A stretch of DNA of 64,000 bases from Trichoplax adhaerens (GCF_000150275.1 NW_002060945.1:5136123-5200122), one strand, 5' to 3'; shown: positions 28,401 to 41,580, counted from the stretch's first letter. The notes: a model not told the origin generated them from the sequence alone. Made by a program: numbers and translations.

Positions 28401-30976
28401 CTAACCACGAGTATTTCTAGCTGATAATAATTTTATTAAGTAAACTTAAATATTCAGAAAGAAATAGTACATTCTGTAATATAATCCAAAACAAAGCTAA
28501 CATGAGTCAGTGGCAGGATTTAATATCATCGCAATTTTCCTTTATCTGTATCACATTGAATAATTTTTAGCTTGTATAATTATCTGTGTAACCTGTACAT
28601 ACCGTAGAGTCTAATACAAACTGTACTGTACACAGCTGAGTACTGTAGTTACTGGAGGACTGTATGCTGTACAGTACAGTGTAGTAATTTACTATCACTA
28701 GCTTCGTCTTTCGTGGAGTCCCGATGACGATTCACGAGATTTTAGTAGTGTAATGATAAGACGAAATTCATCACATGATAAGTAAGGTAGACTGTACTTA
28801 GCACCTTTATTGTTAAATACCCGGTTATTAATAATAAAGTGCCAGTTACAATTATACTGTTCTCTCGGAGTAATCTCTTACTGTGGAATATACAATATGT
28901 ATTATCTAAGCATCGATAACTGATCAATCTAGGGGAGACATATACTGTACTGTGACAGTGTTATATACTGTAGTAGAGTAGAAATATCTATGTTAGGAAA
29001 ATTCTGTTAGCCTATCCTTATTTAGTTAGCTTCTAATTTGGATATACTATGTTTTAATATAGCACTGACTTTTTATGACAGTGACACATACACATAACTG
29101 AAATTAATAGTTATAATAGGGAATGCAAATCATCTACTTACAGACGAATCATTGTGATTGTAACTTACTTATGGTAGATTGTAAATTATCGTGGAAATGT
29201 TCCGTGATAGGACATATCGTAATCTGACTATTCTGTATTAGTCATCAGATGTCTATGTTCGTAAATACTGTTGTCTGCATTACGGTAGCAGTAGCTAAAA
29301 TTAATATCTAATTCAGTAAATGATTCCAAAGTTAATCGTACTAACTATGACTCATGAACTATTGAGGAAGAGTATATAATTGCAGTATATCGTATAAGAA
29401 AGTCGATTCTTAAGCTTAGTGTTTAACGTACAATATGAGGCGTCTAAGTTTTTGTGTAGTCTGCTAGTAGAGCAAAAGTGTTTCTGATAGTGCAGATATC
29501 GTTCCTTGATACATGGTTCAAGGAATTGACTTATTGATCGTACATTACGTTATCTTGTTGCAAAGCTGTTTTGTGACATATACATTATACAGTAGTTACT
29601 GTAGTCCCTTAACGAGAAGTAATTGTCAACGTTAAGGTGGTGCTGCAGGCAAATGTCGAAGAGGACAAAATGTAGCAATAATTTAGGTTTGTAGAAGTTT
29701 AGTTTTGATTTATAACAAGTTATACAAACGATCGATTTTTTAAAGATAACCCTAGTTTTGCTCCTAGAAATCGGTAAAAACATAACTTAAAATTATCTTA
29801 CCTGTAGCAATACCATAATGAATTGCAATGCCTTTCTTGTTAAGGTATTTTAAACAATTGATAACATTGGCAAGCTGAAAGTGAAATTGTTTACATTCAG
29901 ATAATATCATGAATTGTCGTTTAAACGTAACGATTCTATGCTTTCCAACCGTGATAACACGCATGATCTACAATAATAACTTGTATTAGTTTAGGTGCCT
30001 ATTTAATATAGTTCCTCAATTCCTGCTCGTGACTAATTCGTTTCAATTGCTCATGATGATAACGAATGTAAACTTAAAATATTCGAATCTAGTATGATAT
30101 TACAGTGTTAGATATTAAAATATTTATTTTGCCGATGTTTAGGCACATATCGTATTATAATCAAGACAAAAGTATTCAATTTCCTAAAATGATTAAAAAC
30201 TAAAATGGACCTCCCTGATTTGATAAATTTAGGGTAGTAGTTGATAGTATGTCAGTTTTTAAAGATTTCGAACGAATCAAACGCGTCAAATATCTCCCTT
30301 AAATTCAAATTACGGTGCTTTTTCAGTAATACTAACATTTAAGGTAGTTATTATCTATTTACTAAATTGATATTATTCGGTAGATAATTAGCTGTCAAGT
30401 CTGCTACAGTATACGGTCGATAATAAGGGATAAAATTGCAGTATACGATTAACTTTGAATTAGTATACTTTGAATCGGAGATTGTAACGATATATTTTTG
30501 GTACGATCCTATTTAACTGGCCTTTGCTGTATACAAGTAAATTGTAAATTAATGAATAACAATGGGAACATACCTTTTGATTTTGATAGTAGGGATTACG
30601 ACAGACGTGTGGTATTCTTTCTCCAACTATGAAAAGAAGTTAACATTTTTTAGAGCTTATGCTGGTATCGTAAGATTATTTTCGCACCGGAAATCTAATT
30701 TTGCAGTATGTCATAGAAATAAATCTACACAGCTGAAATTTTCTTACCCTAACTATTAAAAAAGAGATATGCGTACTACATGAAATTGTGTTCAATCTTC
30801 TACAGATTAATTTTTTATATTATACACAATACGAATTTGTATAACAGGTCATTATTACCTATGCTTTCCATAAGATTGATGAGGATGAGTCCTTTATTGA
30901 TATCTTTCTGTAAATCATTTATCAGTTCAGGAAATTCTCTCTGAGCCAAGTAAGTATTAGCCCAGCCAACATAAAT
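1299..30976 (-). CDS. Neuron navigator (NAV/UNC-53-like) protein, CH + coiled coil + AAA module; 5' end not found
   Basis: Recognised as the neuron navigator family (vertebrate NAV1-3, UNC-53, Sickie), cytoskeletal proteins that bind actin and microtubule ends and act in cell migration and outgrowth. I recovered 32 coding exons whose phases join without a frameshift, 4,566 nt, or 1,521 codons plus stop. Order: CH domain (about residues 1-115 of the recovered part), long Ser/Lys-rich linker, a KKKKKSWIGFRSSF basic motif like the family's KKSWLRSSF motif, coiled-coil exons, then an AAA-type module ending at TAA 1299-1301. The first exon with the start Met lies upstream of 30976 and was not found, so the CDS is partial. 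The last splice, AAT|GTTAGC at 1706 to ATG at 1379, was chosen by phase and by family likeness of the C-terminus; a missed small exon is possible. Human NAVs are longer (about 1,900-2,500 aa by memory), mainly in the linker. Confidence 0.88.
2230..2856. repeat. Dispersed repeat A, copy 1
   Basis: About 627 bp nearly filling the NAV intron 2152-2908. It matches 28948-29574 in the same orientation at roughly 90% or better by eye, from ACAGTGTTTAATACTGT to GTTGCAAAGCTGTTTT. It holds a perfect 8-bp stem, TTCCTTGA ... TCAAGGAA (2784-2807), kept in the other copy. No long coding frame and no clear terminal inverted repeat, so probably a non-autonomous element. Confidence 0.85.
10276..10822 (+). repeat. 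Dispersed repeat B, copy 1
   Basis: About 547 bp inside NAV intron 10240-10961. Its reverse complement matches 17643-18205, for example TGGATATTTTCCATGTTA, CAGTAAAAGTCTATRAGTAA and TAGGAGAGACAT, at roughly 80-85% by eye. Non-coding; a small non-autonomous element is the simplest reading. Confidence 0.8.
14113..24404. other. Large NAV intron, no gene recognised
   Basis: 10.3 kb without an exon I can support on either strand, apart from repeat B copy 2. The longest frames are short and have no family likeness. The frame at 22631-22864 (minus) is the only one that looks protein-like, but it has no recognisable domain. Confidence 0.5.
17643..18205 (-). repeat. Dispersed repeat B, copy 2 (inverted)
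   Basis: Inverted copy of 10276-10822, within the 10.3 kb NAV intron 14113-24404. It keeps the internal palindrome ATGGAAAATATCCAT and has an extra short hairpin, ACATCTC ... GAGATGT (about 17943-17962). In a NAV pre-mRNA the two copies could pair across about 7 kb. Confidence 0.8.
24463..27015. other. NAV intron, no other feature seen
   Basis: 2.6 kb of AT-rich sequence between the CH-domain exon at 27016-27177 and the small exon 24405-24462. I see nothing else supportable here. Confidence 0.5.
28610..28690. repeat. GTACAGTAC-type palindromic repeat
   Basis: Short cluster (CTGTACTGTACACAG, GCTGTACAGTACAG) in NAV intron 27178-29801, a few hundred bases from repeat A copy 2. Confidence 0.7.
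28948..29574. repeat. Dispersed repeat A, copy 2
   Basis: Direct copy of 2230-2856, inside NAV intron 27178-29801. The copies differ by scattered substitutions and small indels. TGTGACA occurs near both ends of this copy. It lies next to GTACAGTAC-type palindromic sequence at 28610-28690. Confidence 0.85.
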
Positions 30977-33900
30977 CTAAATATGAGAATAATTACAATA
31001 AAAACATTTAAGTAGTTGATAAAATATCTGATATCATTTTAATCCAACTTAAGCATAGAATTCCTCATAATAAGGATAATGATGTATTTTCAAAGTTGCG
31101 CTTTAGCGAACACAGCAATTTTTCAATCTGCTAGCAAAGCTAAGTTAATTAGCTATAGTAACGCAAAGAAATATCGTTTTAATGGCAGCCAAAATAAGGC
31201 TTTAAAGTAATATTAGCTATATATAATTTCTCTAGTAAAATGAGAATTTACTTTAAATTTTGTAGATAGTAAAAGCAGACAAACTTTGCTAATTTAGATT
31301 AACTAAATTGAAGCATGAAATAATTATAAAAACTATACGATATCTCCTTTCGTGACTTAAAGTAGTAAAATTTTATGACATAATAGAATTATTAAGCAAT
31401 TAATGCCAGTAATATAGCATTGAAATTGCTCGAGTATATGAGGTTATAGACCTTCTTCTGTTCCTGTTTATCGATAGTTCTTGGTCTTTGACTGCGAGTA
31501 AAATTGGTATTCCTCTTAAACGTATCTCCTGTATTACCCTAATTCAAAGTAGGAGCAAGAGAAAGGCATTATTAGCTTTAATGAGAAGCAATTTAATTTT
31601 CATACTCAAATCCGAGATCGAAAGTCTTAGAAGTAGTCATAGTACACTGTTATTAATTGTTGCATTAATTTTGTGTTAACTGTAATACGTTATAGTATAG
31701 ACCATCAGTAATCCATGTCTACTTCTATCATAACAAATTGCAGTAAATGAAGATGAAGCATCTGTCCTATATTCAGTCACCCTAGATGATTTCGCAATTC
31801 TAGATTCATCGACACATTTGTAGACAATTACGGCACTCAAGAACAATTTTATGCAATTAATACGTGATATTTCTTGCAATTAACGTCTTCTTAAATTAAT
31901 ATACATATATATTTTTAAGTGAAAATAATATCAATATAATCTTGGAGCTAGTAGATATGCTTAGATATTCAGCTTTTTTGAAACATATGATTAGCTATAC
32001 TTGCAAGTAATAGATATATATGGTAGAACCTATATGTATGTGCACCGTACCTTTATGAATTACACAATTATAAATTCTAAGTGTAGAATCGGTACTAAAT
32101 CTGATTTGGCTTTGGGACGTGAAATTCTTTAACAGCTATCATTAACTTAATCTTATACATGCTTATAAATAAATAACTAAAACAAAATAAGCGATTAAGG
32201 TAAATTACATGCTTTAAGGATAGTGCGCTTCTGATAACAAGGAGATATAGTTAACTTGAAGCTATTATGGAAACGATATGTTTGACGTAGTTTCGGACAA
32301 AATTTGTAGTTGCCTTGTTGATTATTAGCTATGTGCGTAAATAACTTATGTAGATGATACTAAGGCTATATTCATAATATACACATAAATAAATAATATT
32401 CTCGATAAAAGATTGAGACAACTAAAGCACAAACTATTTATGCTACTAAAAATTTAAAACTATATTTTGCAGTAGAGGGAAATTACAGTCGGCTAGAAGT
32501 ACTATGACGTTAAAGCAAGATGGAATGATTGAAATAGCTTCCTTGATCTAGGAAGTGTGATATCTTGTTAAAAAAATGTTTTCATACAGCATTTGAGAAT
32601 TAGCTCGACCGATTTATTATAAATCTGTATACCAAATCTGCATTTCGTGATTTTTAATCCAGTTAAACCTAATTAGGATTACATGGTTGCCATTACGGTA
32701 CTTGAATATCAAAGTCATGTCTTTAATGATAAATTGATATAGAATATTATACTTTTTTTCAATTAGTATCCCTTACACAAGTGCGAAAAAATAAGCGAAA
32801 TGAATTTACTCAGTATAGCTAATCTATTGGCTGAGGAATCAAAATTACAATATTCGATATGTCTGCTTAACCAACTACATTTAATTTCTGTTAAAGCTGA
32901 ATACCGTCAACAAAATCAATTTTTATGTAACAATGTAAATTTCTTTGTTGTGATATCCAAGCGGATTGTTCTTCATTCGTCTGCACCTACCTGGAACTGA
33001 GCCATATTCTTAATTATAATCCTTGGATGATATTTACGATATTTTTCTAACTTATTGGACTTATTATCGATGGTATTCAAATAACCGCCAGGTCTTCTCT
33101 GTTACCACACTATATGCTTTACTTTGATAAAGTTGATTACATCTATACTAAAGACAATTGTTAAACCTATGGACGTCCAGTAATTTTTAGATGACTAATT
33201 TTCAAATAATTAAGAATCAATTTAATCTCGATCCGTACTTCAATAGTACTATGACCTCGATTAAACTATGTGCTTTTAACATGGTTCTGATATAATAATT
33301 AATTGCTGTAGCTTGGTACTTTATAGAAATATGCCATACGTACTGTATTTGTTCGTAATATAAGATAATCGTAACAGATGGTTTTAGTGAATGATATATA
33401 GCTATTATTTCAAGAGCTATTTGTCATATGGTGCGTGTTAGAAATGATAACAATTTATCGTTAGCATCTACACGAGGTACTACAGAGTACTATAAGCTAT
33501 ACAGTTGGCTTATTGATATTAGTAATAATATTTTTACAAATCATACAGAATCACGAAGAATATTATTGGATTATAGCGATAGTAATCAAACTGATAACCT
33601 TGTAATTTTTACTTTTGTAAAATTAAAGCTGATTAAAGTGGCACCATAAACGGAATTTCATCATAAATAATTGTGAAAAGTAATCAATATTATCGACACC
33701 TTCTCCTATAATACTCTATATATTGCTACAAGATGGTCTAATTGTTAGCATGGTCTTATATTGAGATTTATGATTTCACCAATTATAGTTCATTGCAACA
33801 AAATAAAGGATTCTCGTTATCTTACCCTGACTGTCAAGATTTAATCAGGCCGTGTTTGTCTAAATGAAGGAAGATATCTTAAATCCCAATTTAGTATATT

Positions 33901-36596
33901 ATTTTTTAGCTCAATGCAATAAGGTTTATCTTTCTTAGTGTTTGGCTAAGGCCAAGTAAGCCTGAACAAGTAAAAAATATTTTCCTAACTACATTATTGT
34001 TCTATATTTCTATATCAGGCAGATATTAAAGGCATGATTGCAAAGGACAACAGCTACAGATGCCATATCGAATAATTTAGATCTTAAGAGATAGAAGATA
34101 TAAAATTGTGTAACCATTAGCAATTAAAAGGACGACTATAGAGAATTTTAGCCATTGCGGTAATAAATGTTAGATATTTCAGCTTGTAAAAATATTTTAT
34201 TATATCGTTAAAATAATATTTTAACTAATTCCTAGTAGCTAAGGTGAGAAGAGATATCTTCACCTTAGTCGAGAAAGACCACCTAAATTATTGTGGATCT
34301 TAAAAAAAACAATTACAAAATAATGTCATCAAAGGTGTACGAATTCATTCAAATAAAGCAATTTTAGAAATTAATATTCCCTATTCAGAATCATTTTATT
34401 TAGTTGAGTCATAATGACAGCTCATTTTAATAAAAATCTATACATCGTCCTAAAGATAACAAATTGTTCCCATGAACGATATTGGTAATATAAATAAGTA
34501 ATAGATAATTTTATCACAATGTTACTACTAATAACACAAAAATAAGTAAATATAATGTGATTTATGTATATTTCATCTTTTACTTGCACATTGATACAGT
34601 AGTATATCCTGATCAATCAATTTCTAAAATAGCCTTATCTAGGTCAAATAGATTGCAATATTTGGTGTGTTATTATTACTTATCATTCAAGCAGTTAAAA
34701 TTTATTCTTGTTCTATCATTTCATGATGTAAATTAAAGTATTTGGTCTCCGATAGTCGTTTTATTGGAGTAAAAATTGATGATAGAATACCTAACAAATC
34801 GAAATGGTGACTCTGATCTTATGCGCTTGACAAATTAGTGTTTAAGCGTCTATGGGACAATACAGCTACGATACAATTATTCGAAGTATTTTTCATCAAG
34901 GGCGTGTCCCGGCCATATGGCCACAATGACAGATGAGGTAGCGTATGTTGTACTTTTAACTTAATTCACAATAATTGACAACACTTATAGTAGGCGAGTT
35001 GCCACAATTTTTATCCACTTCTGAGTCGCTGTGCTAGATTTATGCTCGAAATCTGCAACAGTTACAGTATTGAATTGATTATGTTATAATATGCATAAGT
35101 GATCATGCTGACTGGCAAGTTGCTGTAAAAAATTTTGAATCATTTTGTAAATTATTTGCTCTAAGGACGCAAGAGTCGACTGGCATGTCTTACCAAGAGA
35201 TTGCTACTTATGATCATAAAAATCGGGAATAAAAAAAGTGCTGGTACTACTCTAATATATCCGTTATAGCAATAAGATTATGAACATTTTTAGCGCTGTA
35301 TGGGTGTATAAGCAAAACATTTTAATTGGGTCATGAATATAATTTGCAAATTCTACATTTTGAGTAATTTAATCACAGTACGAACATATGGAATACGAGT
35401 ACTTGAATAAATTGTTCAAAGAACAATTTATGACATCTAGTGTAAGCTGCAAATAGCTTGAATTCGCTTATTTAGAAATACAGAAGTTTCTTTGTAGATA
35501 GGATTACGCTATGTAAAGATATAGCGATGAATTTAGGTATATTTTTACTTGTAGCTGCTAACAATATGTGTTTATGTTACATGTACAGTATCGTTAGATC
35601 GCTTAAATCAGCTACATTTAGAGTACAAAACGAGAAATTTCTTTCGTGAATGCTTCATATATTCTCAATTATTTTATAAACAGGGGTTAGATTAAACTAT
35701 GCAGGCGTATTGATTTAGCCTTGTAAAATATTATTGATTATAATTTTATCGGCACAGTACACTTAGGGCTTATAATGGATAGAGTCAAATAAAAGATTTT
35801 TAGTTATCATTTTTAAGTCCACAAGCAGGTTGAATATCTAAATAGAACCGTAGAGACTTCAACATAACGAGATTAAGATCTGTGTACTGTATAATATATA
35901 TAATACAAGAAGTATCTGCTAACACATTGTATTAGAATTTACTTACTCTGGAAATAAAAGAAATAATCATAAAAACTACTATATCTTGCAGCTTTTCATT
36001 CATTTAGTTTATTGCTAGGACGATACTTACTAGTTCCAAGATTAGATGTAGAAGTGATTTTATTATACTTAAACAGAACCAATTGAATATCAGCTTTGTT
36101 CCATTTGGAATACGATTGAATGCGAGAAAAGTAAATACTATTCTAAGATATCAATTTGACCTCGTTTGCTAAAATTCTGATCATGATATTGATAAGAAAC
36201 CTATCATAGTCAAGTGTATACTAGTGTAGCTCTATCAGGTGGAAAATTAAACGACATTACTCATCTAGTCTTAAGTGAAATTGATTATTTTTTAGAAGTT
36301 ATAGTTGCATTGACAACTTTCATCGAATTTGTCAGGGCCATTAAGTAGATAATTATACATGATCAAACTGTAAACAATACCTTTATTAGGTTGGCGAAAA
36401 ATCAACGAGTATTATCATAAGTCATCATCATGAACTGGCTTAGGAATAAATGACAATAAAATTAACTTTAGTAATGTGAATAAAAATCATAAATGACAGC
36501 TAGTATTACATACGCGTATAGTTATTATTTTGTACGAAGGATATAGTAAGAAACGGTAATACGGATCTACACAGTACTTATCTCTAATCCTCATCA
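30977..36596. other. Gap between NAV CH exon and lipase 1, should hold the NAV 5' end
   Basis: 5.6 kb with no recognised exon. The CH exon at 30859-30976 starts in phase 0 after an acceptor, so at least one upstream NAV exon must exist here or beyond. Short open frames at 31676-31879, 32800-33000 and 33428-33649 show no family motif. A 30-nt hairpin lies at 34239-34268. Confidence 0.5.
34239..34268. other. Short perfect inverted repeat
   Basis: Arms CTAAGGTGA and TCACCTTAG flank a 12-nt centre that itself contains AAGA/TCTT pairing, giving a strong hairpin. Purpose unknown; it could be chance or part of a small fold-back element. Confidence 0.5.
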
Positions 36597-39500
36597 TCAA
36601 TTATAATAATCTCGAAGGAAATATTTAATCATTTTTTTGTAAACTGCGTTGAGTGCATCTGAAGCCCATATGAAATCTAAGTGATCGTAGCTTTCAGTCA
36701 CATCATGGCATACCAAATTCTGTATTCTTGACTGTAACCATGAAACATCTCGGGGATCAGCTAGCCAATCCCGTCTACCAGAACACAAAATAGTTGGCAC
36801 GTTCATTGTTTTAATGGAATATTGCGGAGGCATAGGCTACATTTTAGGGTGAAATAAAATAGTAAATAGGTGCTGCGTACATTACTATCTTGAATCCTAA
36901 TATGGTAAGAACTAAATCTGTAGTAAGTCAGATATACAGTAGGAATTCAGAACACAATTTGCAACGTATGACTAAATGGGTGAGATCACATGGCTTTACT
37001 ATTTATATCATCTTCTCTACCTGTCCGTAGTATTTAAGATTATCGCTCGGATTTCCGTAGTCAAACATTTGAAAACGATGGCTTAAAACTCCCTATATTT
37101 GAAATGTCATATAATTTATAAAATAATACTTGAGCGATATAAGATTATTAACAGAATATTACCTATATTAATATAGTTTAATTCTTTCTTAAAATGATAG
37201 TATCTTAATTTTATAAACAGCTTTGCTCTTATGGTGACTATTCATGGTATAACTTATTATTTTATTATACTACTACAACTTACTAAATCTCTATTGAGCT
37301 AATTATGAGGAGAGTATGAGAAACCATGATTATATACATAGTAGCATACTTGAGCAAAATGGACCATGTTCCTTACAGACGTTCCAGCCGGTGTATGAGA
37401 TAGGTATATGGGAAGTCTAGTCTAAGATACGTAAGAGGTTAGAAGATATAATATAACTAAGAAGTAAAATACCCACTGGAAAGGTATGAGAAGATTATGT
37501 GTTGTAAAATGTAAAAGATTAATGAGATATGAAAGCTACTATGGCAACTAGTGTACGAATTATAAATAATTCGGTGACTGATATATTACTATAAGACTAG
37601 CTATTATATGATATTAATGTATATATAATATTGGGCTAATTTTGATGTTAAGTTATCCTAAAATTATGATTAGGTCATTGTATCTCTTCACGATAACTGG
37701 TATACTTCGTAGTAAATTATGAATGAGGTACTTAGGCCTGAATCTAAACTGCTAATTTTAAAAACATGATATTATTTAAGAATTATAAATGGTTATACAG
37801 CTTCAATAACAATTTCTTAAATGATGGATCAAGTCGATAGTTATAAATTTTGCGTTCTCTAAGCGTAGATATGCTTGTATTGTGTGTCGGACATTCAAAT
37901 ATGTACTGCATATAGCTGGAATATAGTTATATATTCGTTAGTTATCTTCAATACAATGCAGGCATATTGTGTACTCGCTGCATAATGAATGTAAAATGGT
38001 AGCTCATATATTTTGATGGGTCCTAGTGGTATAATTCTGTAAGTACTTGCATTCCCATGCATTGATATGTTTATGTGCTGCGTTATAAATAGCCTAAAAT
38101 GTAATTGCAGATTACATATCTTCACTAATAAAACTAGAATTTAAAATATGTAGTAGTAGATTTATAATGCTGAATCTAAGATAGAAATGCGTATTATTTA
38201 GATTATGATTATGCATTAGTACCATATTATGTTTATGAATAGAGTATAGTTTTACATTAAATTATATCTCCTATTGCAATTCATCATAATTCGTTAGAGC
38301 ATGAGATTATTTAACCTCATAAAACAGAAGACTTTATTAGTACAATATTACGATTTCATCTTCATGAAATTTACCTTGTTGATTCCATTATGATCATCAT
38401 ATCCCGCAATGATGAATAAGATATTACTGCAATATGGATCCAATTTGCCGCGACACAGATAACTAGCCAACCACTGAAGGATAGATTTACCCGGCAAAAA
38501 TTCGTAATAACCTAATAAATGGGATATCAGCTAGGAGTATGGCAATGGATCCCAGTTTAAAAATTGTATCAGGGTAAAAAAGTGATAGCCTATTTTAGTG
38601 CATTATAGTTACTGAAGTAAATACTATATCTTTAATTCGGGTTAATAGAAGATCGACATAAAATTCAAACGAATAGATCATCATAGTCTTAAATTTCGAA
38701 AGTGTGTGCAAACCTGAAAATCATAAGCGAAATAAGAAAGATATCTGATGGGACTTTTGATAGAGCCTACGTTAGCTACCGGAGCTAATGCTGCGAAATA
38801 TTTAATTTTACTAGCCAATATATGATTAGAAGAAAAGGAAGCAAATGCAATCATTGTTCCTTGCGAGAAGCCGACATAATAAAGTTGCGATTGATGTGTA
38901 GTTCTTAGCGCAAATTCAATCATGGCGGGCAAATCATATTTTGCCATCTCGTCATAGCTGCCGTTAAAAGAATAAGCCATAACTATTAAAAATGCTACAT
39001 CTCGACTTATACCTAATTTTTCAATGTTTATTTTTTGCTAGTTAATAATAATATACTACATTTAATAGATTTTTAAGGCAAATCTACTTTTTAATACTGT
39101 CCATGGAGAAATGAAGATTGATTGGATAATTTATTCATTTGCATATATTACCTCCAAGCCCAAAATTCCTCTTGGGAAGGTTTCAGAAAGACGTGATGAC
39201 GAGAATAGATATTACCACGTACATTTCCTAGCCATACATCAAATCCTGCGTCAGCCATAATAAAGGCTAAACTTTGGTTCGGCAAATTTGCTACCCAATT
39301 AAAGCTAGAACCAAGTAGACCATGCTGAAGGAAAACTACAGGTTTAGCAGTTTTATTGAGAGCTGATTCATGTTTACCAGACGGAATTCTTTGTATACCT
39401 AAAACAAAACCATCCTTTGTAATAACCTTGTACTCTTCAACCTTGTAGCCATTATATCGAATTATTTGACTCTTTAATAAAATAAAATAAATTTAGATAA

Positions 39501-40268
39501 CACATTTTAATATCATGAATACTAATATCAGATTATACTCGTATGATAGTATGATGGAAATTCTATTTTATTTATATATAGAGATTGACGTTTGAAGCTA
39601 ATTTTTAGCTTAGTGAGGCCCATCATAAATTTAACATAGCGTAAAAGTGTCTTAGTAAGGAATGCTTGTAGTGTTATTCGAAATGAAATTGAGTTTCCGG
39701 TCAGTACTTTTTAGCACGTAAATAAGTCGAAAGTATGAAGTATATCACAGGAATGTCAAGAGCTAGAAGTTGATTATTTCTTTATTAATAAACTATTAAT
39801 GGAATATAAAGATATACGTCAAAAAGCAAAGTTACGACATTACTAATTAACATTATGGCCAATTAAACAGAGTAAACGATATTTTTTAATTAATATTGGT
39901 CAACCAAAGTCATAGGAAAGGTTTTGAATACATTTACTATACACTGGTTATTCTACAGAAATTTTGACAAAGCGATTTCAAATGAAATTAAAATAAGATT
40001 CTAAATGATGCTAATGTAGTAAAACGGAATTATTTTGACCCTATTTGTAAGGATAAAGCTGTAGGATACTTAAATGACAGCTGTTCTTTAATTTTTTGTT
40101 GCAGATTTTCATGCAGTAATTGATGACTTCAATGGATCAAGAAAAATATTGTGTAGAGAGCAAAAGAGATTTATCATTTTGTCGTACCACATTCATGTTG
40201 ACTTCTGGATCGGCTTGTGCCAACGTTGATGTAAAAGTGATAAAAAGTGTGATTAAACAGTAGATCAT
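36597..40268 (-). CDS. Acid lipase 1 (lysosomal/gastric lipase family)
   Basis: Acid lipase of the LIPA/LIPF alpha/beta-hydrolase family, which hydrolyses triglycerides and cholesteryl esters in the lysosome or gut. Seven exons: 40188-40268, 39152-39471, 38714-38957, 38375-38530, 37350-37421, 37021-37092 and 36597-36836; total 1,185 nt, 394 aa, near the family's usual 400. Residues 1-18 form a signal peptide ([12 protein letters not shown]...), followed by DPEVNMNV as in human LIPA. Oxyanion motif QHGLL is intact. Catalytic triad by spacing: Ser165 in GFSQG, Asp338 in RRDWLADP, His367 in YDHLDFIW; Asp to His is 29 residues, as in gastric lipase. The nucleophile elbow has Phe where relatives usually have His (GHSQG). 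TGA stop at 36597-36599. Its paralog is at 60316-63527 beyond ACC. Confidence 0.93.
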
Positions 40269-41580
40269 GAATTGATATAAATTTTTCGCGTCCATTTTCA
40301 TCTAAAATATAGTGTAAGCTATGAAATCTAGTGTCAAAAATTAACAAATATATATACACTACTGTAATAGCAATACATTTGCTGTATGCAGGTCAGAAAA
40401 TATCCTTAGCGTAGCGGTGTTATAGGATACAGTGAAGTAACGAATTCCTTGAAACTACAATAGTACTGTACTATTAGTTAACTTATTATGCACTACTCTA
40501 TTGTATTATCTTAATATACAGTACGGTAAAATGACTAATGATGCAACTTTATTTATTTATAATGACGGTAAATCATTGTATATTTTTATAATAAAGTAGT
40601 TTATTTACAGTTAATTCTAAAAGTCCGCTTCGTACCGTAGAGGGGTTTCTAAAGAATAAGAGCCCCTGATTGTAAGATGGTTTACGTGATTTGGTTTACC
40701 GTGCAAATAATACCTAGACTAACACTACGGTCTTATTTACACTAATGTTGGTCATGTAATTCTTGATTAAAATTTTTTATATTACTTAGTTATGAATTAT
40801 GATGTTTCTAGTTTTCCCTTATTAATTAATTAGTTAATACTTTCAAAAAGGATTTAAGCTGGTCGCATTATTAACGTTACGAGCATAGTAACACATATCA
40901 ATTTCGGTATGTTGTAACCTTTATCTCTACTATTTGAAAAAATTTAAAAATTGGTATCAGGCTATGCCTTTAATTAACAGCGATTTTATTTCTTATTGCA
41001 ACGGTGATATCTTTTTGAGTTGAACCAATTTCATTTCTGTGGTATGCCATGTAGCAATTCAAAATGCCATAACTGTAATTAGTCTTACGTCATTATAAAC
41101 TAGCTATCAGACCGGCATGTATTGAAATTTTTTCTAAAATAAATTGCTATTTCTATAATCTAATACGTGTAGTAAAAGCGCTAATAATTTTTAAGATATA
41201 ATCAAAGGTAGCATACTCGTACTTTAGCGTAGATTTCAACTAGCCATAGCCAGCAATGAAATGCAGGGAAATTCAGTACCTCTCAATCTTAGTTTGCACT
41301 GACAGTTTCAAATAATATGACTTTATCACGGATACTGTAGTTCGCAGCAGCCAATGCATCATTATTTAAAATTTTCGATTTAATAGAACATCATAGAATT
41401 GTACTGAGACATTAACCACATTAGATTAGAGAAATTTGTTGTTTAAAAATAAATTTCCATATAAAATTATATAATCAAAGCATACGTAGCTACAGACATA
41501 AGGCAGGTTTGATTATGCAATTCTTTGCTTAAAAAGTTAGTAACAGTAGTGTTTTAATTCAGTAAGCCTATAGGATTTTA
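40269..41580. other. Intergenic, lipase 1 upstream and ACC downstream
   Basis: 1.3 kb between the lipase 1 start codon and the ACC stop codon. It should contain the lipase 1 promoter and the ACC 3' UTR. No exon, RNA gene or repeat array recognised; short GTACAGTAC-like bits occur near 40460-40525. Confidence 0.5.

Larger units (their letters stand above)
27016..30976 (-). other. NAV CH-domain exons
   Basis: Four exons: 30859-30976, 30574-30626, 29802-29874 and 27016-27177. They read through a calponin-homology domain of NAV type: YVGWANTYLAQ, then NDLQKDINKGLILINLMES, then RNPYYQNQK|LANVINCLKYLNKKGI, then DIVNGDLKAILSLFFSL. Phases run 0-1, 1-0, 0-1, 1-1. CH domains in this family are linked to actin association. 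The intron between the third and fourth exon is 2.6 kb and carries a repeat copy. Confidence 0.88.

Noticed and set aside
30977-36596. Several 60-75 codon frames as possible NAV first exon
   Set aside because: None ends at a phase-0 donor with family-like sequence that I could defend.
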